DNA from: Roseimicrobium gellanilyticum
GTDB taxonomy: Bacteria > Verrucomicrobiota > Verrucomicrobiia > Verrucomicrobiales > Verrucomicrobiaceae
Direction of reading: 5' to 3'
Length of the DNA: 64,000 nucleotides
Assembly (NCBI RefSeq): GCF_003315205.1
Contig: NZ_QNRR01000002.1
Location: 404,881-468,880, forward strand
Below are positions 35,814 through 44,851 of this stretch, one piece after another. The notes under the pieces were generated by a model. It did no database searches and was not told the origin of the DNA. It worked only from the letters and a program-made list of their open reading frames with translations. The position numbers and the translations under genes are program-made. Each line of letters begins with the position of its first letter. Positions within the stretch are counted from its first letter, which is position 1.

Positions 35814-36545
35814 ATGCCCTCCCGTACCGTACTTGTCGTGGAAGATGACGCCGCCATCCGCCGTGGCGTCCAGGACGCGCTCCAGTTTGCGGGCTATACC
35901 ACCCTGACTGCCGCCGATGGCAAGGAAGGTGCTCGTCTCGCGCTGACCGCCACCTTTGATCTCATGCTGCTGGATCTCGTGCTGCCGCACGCCAGCGGGT
36001 TCGATATCCTCAAAGCCCTGCGCGCCGAGCGTCCCGGCACCCCGGTCATCATCCTTTCCGCGCGAGGTGAGGAGAATGATCGCGTGCGCGGCCTGCGTCT
36101 CGGTGCGGATGACTACGTGGTGAAACCCTTCAGTGTGCGTGAACTGCTCGCCCGGGTGGATGCCGTACTGCGCCGCGCGCCGGAGCGCCAGCCGGTGCAG
36201 GAGAAGGCAAAACTGCCCTGCGGCACGGCGGACTTTGCCACCGGTGAATTGCGCTACTCGGATGGCACTCGAACCGAACTCTCCGACCGCGAACGTGATC
36301 TGCTGAGGTACTTCTCCCAGAACCGTGGTCGCGTCGTCTCGCGGGATGAACTGCTCCAGCACGTGTGGCGTATCACTCCCAATCATACGGAGACCCGCAC
36401 GGTGGACATGCATGTGGCGAACCTCCGGCAAAAGCTGAAGGATGATGCCTCCGCACCCATGCTCATCGTGACGGTGCGCGGCAAGGGGTATCGCTTTGAT
36501 GGAGGAAACAGTCCCGCTGTGAATGGAGCGGAAGTCCAGGCATGA
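35814..36545 (+). CDS. OmpR/PhoB-family response regulator
   Basis: About 243 residues from MPSRTVLVVEDDAAIR. The receiver domain has the acidic pair (Asp11, Asp12), phospho-acceptor Asp54 in LLDLVLP, and the conserved Lys in DDYVVKPFS. A winged-helix DNA-binding domain follows, with TELSDRERDLLRYFSQNRGR, VVSRDELLQHVW and VDMHVANLRQKLKDD. It regulates transcription when phosphorylated by the coupled kinase. The stop overlaps the kinase ATG (ATGA), fixing the partnership. Targets are unknown. Confidence 0.92.
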   Translation: MPSRTVLVVEDDAAIRRGVQDALQFAGYTTLTAADGKEGARLALTATFDLMLLDLVLPHASGFDILKALRAERPGTPVIILSARGEENDRVRGLRLGADDYVVKPFSVRELLARVDAVLRRAPERQPVQEKAKLPCGTADFATGELRYSDGTRTELSDRERDLLRYFSQNRGRVVSRDELLQHVWRITPNHTETRTVDMHVANLRQKLKDDASAPMLIVTVRGKGYRFDGGNSPAVNGAEVQA

Positions 36546-38986
36546 ATCGTCCCGTCTACACCTGGCTGGTTTTCCTCGGTTGTCTCGCCCTGCTGATAGG
36601 GGGGATGGGGTGGGTGACTGTGCACACGCTGAGACTCGAGCGGGAAAGGCAACATGCGGCCCAAGAAGCGGCGAACAAGGAACGCGTACGCCTTGCCCTG
36701 TGGCGGCTCGATTTCCAGGCCAGTACGCTGGTGATTCGTGAGAACGCCCGCCCCCCGGAAGCCTTCCGCGCCTTCCACGCGCCGGAGGGATTCTTCAATC
36801 GGGACAACACGGAAGTGAAGAAGGGAGAGGTGCTCGCGCCGTCGCCGCTCCTCGGAGTTCCACCAGATCTGGTGATGCTCCATTTCCAACTTGATGGTCA
36901 GGGAAAGGCGAGTTCCCCCCAAGCGCCATCCGGCAATGCGCGGACGTTGGCGCTGCAAAACTATCTGGAGCCGGGAGATATCCAGAATGCGGAGACGCGT
37001 CTGCAGCAGCTTCGCGCTCTGTTGGCCAAGCCGGGCAATGGCGCGCGCGTCGGCGCTCCCCAGGTGTCCCAGAGCAATGGTGCGCGTGGCGACCTGAGTG
37101 CGGCGCCAGGGGCCTGGAGCAACGGGCAGATGCTGTGCGCGTGGAACTCCTTTGACTCCAAGAATATGAATGTGGTGTCCGGTACGCTGGTCTTGGAGTC
37201 CGCTGCCAAACCGACTACACCGCCACCTGCACCGACCAAGGCCTTGGAGCCCAACCTGGGGCAGGGCGGATACATCCAGCAAGGCTCGCTGGCATACGAG
37301 AATACCCTCCGCAAAAACGCCGTGGAATCCCAGAAGGTGGAGACGCTGCCCCAGCAGATCCAGACGAAGGAAAAGGCGATGTCGCAGGTGAGGAGCAAGA
37401 ATTCCACGGAAGGAAAGGAGAGCGCCTCGTCATATTCATTCAAACTTCCTTCTGCTCCTGACGCCAAACAGGAGGCCAAGAAGCACAATGCCGACATCAC
37501 TGCCTCCGACTTGGAAGGCACCAGCAGCGCCGGAGGGTTTGTAACCGGGCAGAAACCGGCGATCGCCGCAGCGAGGCAGAAGGAGCAACAGGGAGTGTCG
37601 GAGAAGCCAGCGGACCGTTCGCAGATGGATCACGCTTTGCCCTCACAACCGTCAAATCCGCAAATGGAGGTCGCGGAAGCCAAGAAGGCCGACATGAGAG
37701 GGACGCTCGGTAGCATCCAACAACCCTCGTTTCCGGATCCCAATGCCCAGGTGGCGACCAATGCGGGAACCCTCGCATCCAACTCGCAGATCGCAGTGAA
37801 TGCGCCTGTCCCTACTTTGCCGGTGGCTCCCATTACGGCACCTGCTGCTCCTGCCGCACCACAGGAAATGCCACATGAAGCGCCGCCGACTACACCGCCG
37901 CCTGTTGCTACCGCGAAGCCGCTTCAGGGGTTCTGGATTGAGGATACGCTGCTGCTTACACGCGAGGCCACGCTCGACGGAGCCCGGGTCCTGCAAGGGG
38001 TCTGGCTGGACTGGCCAAAGCTGCGTGACCAATGGCTGGCGCAGGTAAGCGACCTTTTCCCTCAGGCGATGCTTGTTCCTGCCCCCAATGCGTTGCCGGA
38101 CCAGCCAGTGCTCGATGATCCGCTGCGCCTCGCTTCTTTGCCGGTGAGACTGGTGACGGGTCCCCTGGCAGTGGCGCCTTCACCGTTCTGGACGCCCATG
38201 CGCTCCGCCCTCGTCGTGGCGTGGCTGTGTGTGGGGCTCGCGGGGCTTGCGGTAGGAGCGGTGCTCTTTGGCACGGTGGCATTGAGCGAGCGCCGCGCCG
38301 CCTTCGTCTCCGCCGTTACGCATGAGCTGCGCACCCCCCTCACCACGTTCCGCCTGTATTCGGAGATGCTAGCCAGTGGCATGGTACGGGATGAGGATCA
38401 GAAGAAAAACTACCTCGGTACCTTGGAGGCTGAGGCAGGGAGATTGAGCCACCTGGTGGAGAATGTACTCGCCTATGCCCGCATTGAGAGGGGGAGCGCG
38501 CGTGCTCAGGTGGAGAGCGTGAGCATTGGAGAGGTGCTGGACCGCGTGGTGCCGCGTTTGCGTCAGCGGGCGGAGCAGGCTGGCATGGAGATCGCCGTGG
38601 ATGCCAATGAGGAGGAGCGCAAGACGTTGCTGCGTGTGGACGTGGCGGCGCTGGAGCAGATTCTTTTCAACCTCGTGGACAACGCCTGCAAGTACGCCGC
38701 ACCCCGCGCGGCGGACAAGACCATCCATGTGCAAGCCTCTACCAAAGGTCCGCTCGCCATGCTGCGCGTACGCGATCATGGTGCTGGCATCGCGCCTCAG
38801 GAGCGTCGTCGCGTATTCCGCCCCTTCCATAAGAGTGCAGACAAGGCGGCGCACTCCGCTCCGGGTGTGGGTCTGGGACTGGCCTTGTGTGAGCGCCTGA
38901 GCAAGGCGCTGGGTGGCCGGCTGAGCCTGGAGAAGGCGCCGGTTGGCAGTGGTGCGAGCTTTGTGTTGGAGCTGCCGCGGGTGTGA
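36542..38986 (+). CDS. sensor histidine kinase with a very long periplasmic region
   Basis: A protein of 814 residues. The first membrane helix is at about 6-28 and the second at about 553-580. The HisKA domain starts with AVTHELRTPL (phospho-acceptor His594), then the N box LFNLVDNACKYAAP, G1 RVRDHGAGIA and G2 GVGLGLALCERLSKALGG. The region between the helices is about 520 residues, much longer than in common sensors. It is dominated by Ala, Pro, Gln and Lys low-complexity sequence in its middle (about 210-460), with no recognised sensor fold. It forms an operon with the response regulator through an ATGA overlap. Signal unknown. Confidence 0.9.
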   Translation: MNRPVYTWLVFLGCLALLIGGMGWVTVHTLRLERERQHAAQEAANKERVRLALWRLDFQASTLVIRENARPPEAFRAFHAPEGFFNRDNTEVKKGEVLAPSPLLGVPPDLVMLHFQLDGQGKASSPQAPSGNARTLALQNYLEPGDIQNAETRLQQLRALLAKPGNGARVGAPQVSQSNGARGDLSAAPGAWSNGQMLCAWNSFDSKNMNVVSGTLVLESAAKPTTPPPAPTKALEPNLGQGGYIQQGSLAYENTLRKNAVESQKVETLPQQIQTKEKAMSQVRSKNSTEGKESASSYSFKLPSAPDAKQEAKKHNADITASDLEGTSSAGGFVTGQKPAIAAARQKEQQGVSEKPADRSQMDHALPSQPSNPQMEVAEAKKADMRGTLGSIQQPSFPDPNAQVATNAGTLASNSQIAVNAPVPTLPVAPITAPAAPAAPQEMPHEAPPTTPPPVATAKPLQGFWIEDTLLLTREATLDGARVLQGVWLDWPKLRDQWLAQVSDLFPQAMLVPAPNALPDQPVLDDPLRLASLPVRLVTGPLAVAPSPFWTPMRSALVVAWLCVGLAGLAVGAVLFGTVALSERRAAFVSAVTHELRTPLTTFRLYSEMLASGMVRDEDQKKNYLGTLEAEAGRLSHLVENVLAYARIERGSARAQVESVSIGEVLDRVVPRLRQRAEQAGMEIAVDANEEERKTLLRVDVAALEQILFNLVDNACKYAAPRAADKTIHVQASTKGPLAMLRVRDHGAGIAPQERRRVFRPFHKSADKAAHSAPGVGLGLALCERLSKALGGRLSLEKAPVGSGASFVLELPRV

Positions 38987-39022
38987 GGGGGATGCCTGGC
39001 GGTACTGGTGCCGCCACCACCT

Positions 39023-40183
39023 TTACGCTGTCGCTTTATTGCGCTCTTCTTTCACCACCAGTTGGATGAAGTGCAGTTTTCGCAGTACCGGGCGTGACAT
39101 GATAAAAGGATAGAAATCCTGCTGTCCCATGCTGCGTGCGAGTTCATTGAGCGCGGTCACCAATTCCATCCAGGAGTTTACCAGCGAGAGCACGCGTTTC
39201 GCGTCCGCATCTTCTGGATCATAGAGATCCTCCATTTTGAAAGGTTCGATATCGGCCTCGATGTCTTCGCCTTTCATGCCGAAGCCCAGCGCGGTGTTGA
39301 GGCTGTCCACGAGATGCAGGTAATGTGCGAAGCACTCGGCCCAGTCCTCCCAGGGGTGCACGGAGGCGTAGGCACTGATGTGCCGGTCTCGCCAGTCGGG
39401 CGGGGGACCGTTCTCGTAGTTGCGGCGCAGCGCGGCAGCGTAGTCCTCACGTTCGTCGCCGAAGAGTTCGCGGAATCTGTCCTGCCACTGCGTGCCTGAG
39501 ATCAAGCGGTCCCAGTAATAGTGACCGATCTCATGCCGGAAATGTCCGAGGAGTGTGCGGTATGGCTCGCGCATTTCATAGCGGGTCTTCTCGCGCACCG
39601 AGTCATCGGCTTCTTCGACATTGAGCGTGATGAGCCCGTTGCCATGGCAGGTCATGACTCGGGGACCTTCCGGAGGGGAACGGAGGAAGTCGAACATCAC
39701 TCCGTACTCCGGAGCCTCCTCGACCTTCGATTGAACTGGCAATCCGAGCGAGAGGAGCTGCGCGACGAGGCGACGTTTGGCAATCTCAATGGAACGCCAA
39801 TAGCGGCAGTTGTCCGCGTCCGAGAGATTCGGGATCGTTCGGTTCAGCCGGCAGGACACACACAAATCCGAGGGATGCTCCGCCGGGACCAGCCAGTTGC
39901 AGCCAGCGGCCGTGTCGAGATTCGCACAACGCCGGTACGCAGGAGCTTCGGGTGCTTCACCGTGCAGCAGCCAGGTGCCTTCCTTGGGGCCGGGTAGCAG
40001 CGCGCGCACCTCCGCGAGATCAGGGTCGTAGCCAAGTGGCGCCTTGCAGGCGAGGCACAGGCTGTTGCGGAAAAAGATGGGCCGCTTGCACTGGCAGCGA
40101 TACGTGTGACCGCTTCTCGGGCTGTCGGGGCTGCGCCATACTTCGGCGAGGTGTTTTGCGATGTTTTCAACCAGCGCTTTCAT
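39023..40183 (-). CDS. zinc-ribbon putative metallopeptidase (DUF2248-like)
   Basis: About 386 residues from MKALVENIAKHLAEVW. An N-terminal zinc ribbon has CQCKRPIFFRNSLCLACKAP (four Cys), with further Cys pairs near 90-120. The peptidase motif is HFRHEIGHYYW, i.e. HExxH, with a later glutamate in WEDWAECFAHYLH likely completing the zinc site. This matches the putative zinc-binding metallopeptidase group found with zinc-ribbon_6 domains. Substrate unknown. No signal peptide. The open frame extends 113 codons upstream antisense to the Gfo/Idh gene; that part lacks family similarity. It converges on the kinase gene. Confidence 0.85.
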   Translation of the reverse strand: MKALVENIAKHLAEVWRSPDSPRSGHTYRCQCKRPIFFRNSLCLACKAPLGYDPDLAEVRALLPGPKEGTWLLHGEAPEAPAYRRCANLDTAAGCNWLVPAEHPSDLCVSCRLNRTIPNLSDADNCRYWRSIEIAKRRLVAQLLSLGLPVQSKVEEAPEYGVMFDFLRSPPEGPRVMTCHGNGLITLNVEEADDSVREKTRYEMREPYRTLLGHFRHEIGHYYWDRLISGTQWQDRFRELFGDEREDYAAALRRNYENGPPPDWRDRHISAYASVHPWEDWAECFAHYLHLVDSLNTALGFGMKGEDIEADIEPFKMEDLYDPEDADAKRVLSLVNSWMELVTALNELARSMGQQDFYPFIMSRPVLRKLHFIQLVVKEERNKATA

Positions 40184-40343
40184 GGGGGCGAGATTTGACT
40201 GATGCTGGTGGAGCGGAGGCTTCCGCTCAATAGGACCTATGTCCGATGTTCCCGGGCGCAGCAGTTTGGCTTCGCACGTGCCCAATGTTTGCGGCATTTC
40301 CCTTGCCCAGCAGGGGAGGCCCCCTCTACACTCGGCCACTGCC

Positions 40344-41777
40344 ATGAAATCCGCTTCCACTACCGACTCCGCACCTCGCACGTCACGTCGTCGTTTCCTT
40401 GCGCAATCTGTCGCCGCGTTGGGATTCCCCACCATCATTCCCGCCACGGCTTTGGGGAAGGGGAGACCTGCCCCCTCGGAGCGCATCAATGTGGGTGTCT
40501 TCGGCTGGGGCACGATTGCCACTCACTGGACGGGTAATTTCCTGAACAATGAGAAGTGCCAGGTCATCGCTGTGGCAGATCCGGTGAAGGAAGGCACGAA
40601 CTACGGCTACAGCGGCGAGATGAAAGGGGGCCGTGAAGTGGGCAAAGGCATCATCGACAAGCACTACTCGACCTTCTCCAAGAAGGCCTCCAAGAGCTGC
40701 ACCGCCTATGCCGACTTCCGCGAGATGGTGGAAAAGGAAGATCTCGATGCCGTGCAGATCTGCACACCAGACCACTGGCACTGCTACCAGACCGTGATGT
40801 GCGCGCGCAAAGGCATCCACCTCTACGGACAGAAGCCTCTCTCGCTCACCATTGGTGAAGGACGTCAGATGGTGGAAGAGGTGAACAAGGCCGGCGTCAC
40901 CTGGCAGACCGGCAGCCAGCAGCGCAGTGAGTTGTATTTCCGAATGGCCTGCGAGTTCGTGCGCAACGGTCGCATTGGCAAGGTGAAGCGAGTGCGCATC
41001 GGTCTTCCTGGTGGGCACAAGGACTGGAACAAGTGGGGCAATCGCACCGCACCTGAAGCTCCCCCTGCGGACTTTGATTATGATATGTGGCTTGGACCGG
41101 CCTCACAGATGGAGTATCGCCCGGCTCTGCTGCCTCTGAACTGGAGGCACAACTTCAACTTCTCCGGCGGCATGATCACTGACTTCGGTGCACACCATAT
41201 CGATATCGCCCAGTGGGGTATGGATCGTGAAAACACCGGTCCCGTGGAGTTGAAGAACATCAAGGGCGACATGCCACCCAAGGATGCACTCTACAACACC
41301 GCAACCGCGTTCCACTATGAAGCCGTCTTCGACGACGGACTCACTTATGTGATCGCGGATGAGTCTGAGAAGATCATGCCCGAAGTAGCGGCGCTGGAGA
41401 AGGATCCCGCCAAGTTCAGCCACTCCGGCATCTTCTTCGAAGGTGAAGGTGGCAAGTGGATCTGGGTGAACCGTGGCAAGCTGCAGGCCAGCTCCCGTGA
41501 AATCCTGGCGGACAAGATTCGTCCCGAGGAAATCCACCTCTACGAGAGCAAGGATCACACGGACAATTTCCTGGATTGCGTGTACTCCGGCAAGCCGGTG
41601 GTGGCTCCCATCGAAGCGGCGCACCGCACCATCAGTATTTCCCATATGGGGAATATTGCGCTGCGTCTCGGCCGCACCAGCATCAAGTGGGATCCGAAGG
41701 CGGAGAAGTTCGGCGACGATGCCGAGGCCAATGCCATGCTGACGCGCGAGTACAGGAAACCTTGGACCCTCGCGTGA
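40344..41777 (+). CDS. Gfo/Idh/MocA oxidoreductase, Tat-exported
   Basis: About 477 residues with the Tat signal SRRRFLAQSVAALGFPTIIP near residue 15. Rossmann strand INVGVFGWGTIATHWTGNF, strand-2 end VIAVADP, and a GQKPLSLTI block in place of EKP. The C-terminal domain contains FSGGMITDFGAHHIDIAQWG. It is a relative of the exported oxidoreductase at 14188 and probably acts on sugars in the periplasm. The last bases overlap the GTG of the next gene (GTGA), so the two are coupled. The ATG at 40344 is chosen because it gives a normal Tat n-region. Confidence 0.9.
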   Translation: MKSASTTDSAPRTSRRRFLAQSVAALGFPTIIPATALGKGRPAPSERINVGVFGWGTIATHWTGNFLNNEKCQVIAVADPVKEGTNYGYSGEMKGGREVGKGIIDKHYSTFSKKASKSCTAYADFREMVEKEDLDAVQICTPDHWHCYQTVMCARKGIHLYGQKPLSLTIGEGRQMVEEVNKAGVTWQTGSQQRSELYFRMACEFVRNGRIGKVKRVRIGLPGGHKDWNKWGNRTAPEAPPADFDYDMWLGPASQMEYRPALLPLNWRHNFNFSGGMITDFGAHHIDIAQWGMDRENTGPVELKNIKGDMPPKDALYNTATAFHYEAVFDDGLTYVIADESEKIMPEVAALEKDPAKFSHSGIFFEGEGGKWIWVNRGKLQASSREILADKIRPEEIHLYESKDHTDNFLDCVYSGKPVVAPIEAAHRTISISHMGNIALRLGRTSIKWDPKAEKFGDDAEANAMLTREYRKPWTLA

Positions 41778-43009
41778 TCCGGCCGTTGGCACGTCTTGCC
41801 ATCTATCTGCTGCTGTGCCTGCTCGGGCGCACGGTCATGGGCCATCCCTTTGATGGGGATGGCACAGGTCCGCCACGTGCAGGCAGCAGCAATGTGCAGG
41901 CTTACCTTTACATGGAGCCCTACACCTGCCGGGTGGAGTGCCTTGTGTGGATGCCTGCTGTTCTCGGGATGCTGAACTTGCCGCCCGGTACGGAGATGGT
42001 CCTGCCGGATGCGGTGAAGCAGCAGGTGTTGGAGAAGGCCCGTGTCGAGGCAGCGCCATGGTGCGCGCTGCGCATCGATGGCTTGGAGGTGAAGCCGGAG
42101 CGGCAGGGGCTGGAGATCCTCAAGGGCATGCCTGGCAACAGCGACCAAATCAAGCCCGACGAAGCCGTAGCCGTGATGGACACGATGTTGGGCATGTCGT
42201 GGGAGTTTCATGCGCCCGCGAATGTGGGCCAAGTGGAGCTGGAATGGCGTGGCTTTCGTGGCGAAGTGCAAGTCATACCGGTCACCGTGATCTATGGGCC
42301 GACGATGGAGGCAGGCATCTTCCTCACGCCCAAAGCACCTTCCTCCGTGTGGAAGAATGAAGGACGTATCCCTCCCGCGCCGCCTCTCGCGCAGGTGCCC
42401 ATGGTGGATGCGGTGTGGGTGAATTTGCCGGTCGCGCTGCTCATCTCTGGAGTGGTCGTGCTGATTGCGCTGGTGTGGATATGGCGGAGTCCGGGAAAGG
42501 GGATGGCACGTGTTCTCAAGCCATCTGCCTTCGCGGCTATCGTCTGCGTAGGGGCGTGGACGTTCGCTCCGCACAAGTGGTCCGCCAGACTTTCCCCAGG
42601 CAAAACTCCCACCCAGGAGGAAGCGGGAAAGATTCTCGATGCCCTGTTGCGGAATACCTATCGTGCATTCGATCAGAGCAGCGAGTCTGCCATCTATGAC
42701 GTGTTGGCCCGCAGTGTGCATGGTCCGCTGCTGGAGAAGCTTTATCTCCAAACCGTGCGCGCCCTGACGCTGGAGGGCATGGATGGTACGCGAGTGAAGG
42801 TCACTGACATGGCGGTGAACATCGACCGTGTGCTGCCACAACAGGATGGCTTCATCGCCGAAGGGCAGTGGACTGCTGTAGGAACCGTGGGACACTGGGG
42901 CCACATGCACCAGCGTATCAATCGCTATACCGCGCGACTGACGCTGGAGCCCATTGGCAACGCATGGAAGATCACGGGCTTGGAAGTGCTGGAAGAGCGC
43001 CGCATGTAG
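41774..43009 (+). CDS. membrane protein of unknown function, coupled to Gfo/Idh gene
   Basis: About 411 residues starting at a GTG that overlaps the previous stop (GTGA), giving MIRPLARLAIYLLLCLLGRTVMG, a signal peptide or anchor. A periplasmic domain of about 180 residues follows (YLYMEPYTCRVECLVWMPAV near its start). Next come two membrane segments (VNLPVALLISGVVVLIALVW and SAFAAIVCVGAWTF). The C-terminal domain of about 150 residues ends in TARLTLEPIGNAWKITGLEV, which looks like an NTF2-type fold. No family named with confidence. The coupling suggests it works with the exported oxidoreductase. The frame upstream of 41774 runs through that gene and is not coding. Confidence 0.75.
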   Translation: MIRPLARLAIYLLLCLLGRTVMGHPFDGDGTGPPRAGSSNVQAYLYMEPYTCRVECLVWMPAVLGMLNLPPGTEMVLPDAVKQQVLEKARVEAAPWCALRIDGLEVKPERQGLEILKGMPGNSDQIKPDEAVAVMDTMLGMSWEFHAPANVGQVELEWRGFRGEVQVIPVTVIYGPTMEAGIFLTPKAPSSVWKNEGRIPPAPPLAQVPMVDAVWVNLPVALLISGVVVLIALVWIWRSPGKGMARVLKPSAFAAIVCVGAWTFAPHKWSARLSPGKTPTQEEAGKILDALLRNTYRAFDQSSESAIYDVLARSVHGPLLEKLYLQTVRALTLEGMDGTRVKVTDMAVNIDRVLPQQDGFIAEGQWTAVGTVGHWGHMHQRINRYTARLTLEPIGNAWKITGLEVLEERRM

Positions 43010-43022
43010 CGGGGTGCCAGCG

Positions 43023-43051
43023 TAAAAAAAGCGGCGACCGAAGTCGCCGCT
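43023..43051 (-). terminator. rho-independent terminator of the DUF882 gene
   Basis: An 8-bp perfect stem AGCGGCGA/TCGCCGCT with a CCGAAG loop. On the minus strand it is followed by seven T. It lies 40 nt past the stop of the DUF882 gene. Confidence 0.88.
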
Positions 43052-43090
43052 CTCCAAGTGTGTTTATGGAACAGTTCGCTGTAGCAGGGT

Positions 43091-43771
43091 TCAGCCCTGC
43101 CAGTCCGCGTTCTTGCCGCGGGTATCGATGTGTGTGAAGCCCGGATAGCGCCCGATGCCGCCTTTGAAAAAGCCTTGGGAGCGGAGTGTTTCCGCAGCCT
43201 GCACGACCTTGGAGGGAGCACAGTCAAAGTGCAGATCCAGCGCTACGTTCAGCATGTGCTGGGACTGCGTCGCGGCACCCGTGCAGGCCGCATTGTATGC
43301 GGGACTGCGGTAGGCACTGATCACGGCCTTCAGAGGCACGCCAAGCTGCTGGCGAAGCTTGTCCGCGACCTTGAGCGTCGGAGGCATTTTGGTCCAGAGC
43401 TCACGGGGTGGAAGGGAGTTCTTCACCTTGCCGCGCACCTTGTAGTGGGGCATGAGCACCTCAACAGGCTTGATAAAGATGAGGCCGAGCCCCGCGAGGA
43501 AGGTCTCATATTCCTTGCCCATCTTGTCCAGTTCGGTGGACGTCGGGGTGCTGTCTTTTTCTTCATGACCTTCTCCAGGCTTGCTGGTTCCAGTCTTGGT
43601 ACCGGTGGCCTCCTTACCGAAGAGCCAGGAAGTCTGGCCAAAGGCGAGGGTTCCTCCTGCGAGTGCTCCGAAGAGCGATTTCACCATGCGGCGTCTTCCG
43701 AAAAGCATATCATGAGATGCCTGGGAAGAAGTGTGCGGTGCGTACTGTTGCAAGGGCTGTTCCTGTTCCAT
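43091..43771 (-). CDS. DUF882/YcbK-like M15 peptidase family protein (copy 1)
   Basis: About 226 residues from MEQEQPLQQYAPHTSS. A Tat-like segment GRRRMVKSLFGALAGG suggests export. The C-terminal domain has the M15_3 pattern: SAYRSPAYNAAC, then SQHMLNVALDLHF with the zinc His and Asp, and GGIGRYPGFTHIDTRG with the HxD pair. YcbK-type proteins are murein-related, close to D,D-carboxy- or endopeptidases. The twin at 44022 has the same architecture, so this is a tandem duplication. It carries its own terminator. Confidence 0.85.
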   Translation of the reverse strand: MEQEQPLQQYAPHTSSQASHDMLFGRRRMVKSLFGALAGGTLAFGQTSWLFGKEATGTKTGTSKPGEGHEEKDSTPTSTELDKMGKEYETFLAGLGLIFIKPVEVLMPHYKVRGKVKNSLPPRELWTKMPPTLKVADKLRQQLGVPLKAVISAYRSPAYNAACTGAATQSQHMLNVALDLHFDCAPSKVVQAAETLRSQGFFKGGIGRYPGFTHIDTRGKNADWQG

Positions 43772-43886
43772 GTCGTAGACGCGTCCGGAAGGTTCGATCT
43801 CTTTCGACCTGCATCGGAGGCCCATGTATGACAGGCGGTGCTAATCGTTGTTCACAGAATTTTTGCGCTTATCTGAGATTCTTTTA

Positions 43887-43909
43887 TTTTGTCCACAAAG
43901 TGGTCAAAA
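43887..43909. other. dyad-symmetric element between the two DUF882 genes
   Basis: Arms TTTTGTCCAC and GTGGTCAAAA (one mismatch) flank AAA in an AT-rich stretch. It lies about 115 bp upstream of the copy-1 ATG and about 110 bp past the copy-2 stop. It could be an operator or a weak terminator for copy 2. The rest of 43772-44021 shows nothing else recognisable. Confidence 0.4.
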
Positions 43910-44021
43910 TATGCTCGATGCAGCCGCAAGATGTGCGCGATCCACAAATGAAACAGGGTGCGTTTTGCGAGGTGCAGGCAATGTGCACGCAACTATTTTC
44001 AGCCGACAAGCTGGTTATCGA

Positions 44022-44723
44022 TCACCAGTCTGCATTCGTGCCTCGAGCATCGATATGCGTGAATCCTGCATATCGCCCGATGCCACCCTTGAAGAAGCCC
44101 TTCAATCGAAGCGCCTCGGCTGCCTTCACCACCTGAGCGGGCGGGCAATCATAGACGAGGTCGAGTGCAAAGTTCTGCATGTGGAACGATGAACGCGCTG
44201 CACCAGGACAGGCGGCATTGTATGCCGGGCAGCGATACGCGCTCACGATGGCGTCCAGGCGGGCGCCAAGCTGATGCCGTACTTCATCCGCAACCCTCAG
44301 TGTTGTGGCGATGTTGGGCCAGATCTCCCGTGGTGGCAGGCAATTTGCCACGGTGCCACGCATCTTGAAGTGAGGTCGAATCACCTCCATGGGGGTGATA
44401 TGCCGCAGATGCAGCGCGGTCAAAAAGGTCTCATAGTCGCGGCCATCGGCATCTAGTACGATGGGGACTGTCCGGGCAGGGTGTTCCGCCACCTCCCGTC
44501 GCCGGCGCACGCTGGGGTGCTCTTTGATGTTGTCCCAAACGCGCTGCATGGCCGCCGCAAATTCCTTTTGGCGATTCCCGGCAATCCATGGGTAGCCAAA
44601 GTATCCGAGAGCCCCACCCAACGCCGTCCCCACCAGGCCTTTTACCACCAGTCGTCTCGCCACGCTTTCATCCGGCAAACGCGGAGACGGGTGAGCTGTC
44701 GGAGTGGACGCTTTCTTCGACAT
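44022..44723 (-). CDS. DUF882/YcbK-like M15 peptidase family protein (copy 2)
   Basis: About 233 residues from MSKKASTPTAHPSPRLPD. A Tat-like segment VARRLVVKGLVGTALGGAL is followed by a 60-residue charged linker. The domain parallels copy 1 closely: SAYRCPAYNAACPGAA, SSFHMQNFALDLVYDC and GGIGRYAGFTHIDARG, with zinc ligands conserved. The two differ mainly in the linker and signal. Expected to act on peptidoglycan in the periplasm. The longer open frame to 44816 would bury the export signal, so the ATG at 44723 is preferred. Confidence 0.85.
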   Translation of the reverse strand: MSKKASTPTAHPSPRLPDESVARRLVVKGLVGTALGGALGYFGYPWIAGNRQKEFAAAMQRVWDNIKEHPSVRRRREVAEHPARTVPIVLDADGRDYETFLTALHLRHITPMEVIRPHFKMRGTVANCLPPREIWPNIATTLRVADEVRHQLGARLDAIVSAYRCPAYNAACPGAARSSFHMQNFALDLVYDCPPAQVVKAAEALRLKGFFKGGIGRYAGFTHIDARGTNADW

Positions 44724-44851
44724 GGGTTGGGGGAGTGATGCCAGCCATCCGCGGCCACACCGGCCTGCGAGCAGAGCGTGAGTTTGAGACAGCAGGACGA
44801 GCCTGCTGTTCAGCATTTGTTCCGCAGCTTGGTGGCAGGAAGCCCCTGCCT

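Noticed and set aside
38999-39016. GC-rich hairpin between the convergent kinase and metallopeptidase genes
   Set aside because: Stem of about 8 bp but no T-run on either strand, so not called as a terminator.
41555-43057. 500-codon minus-strand open frame opposite the membrane protein at 41774
   Set aside because: No motifs, no start context, and the plus strand has signal peptide, helices and coupling to the upstream gene.
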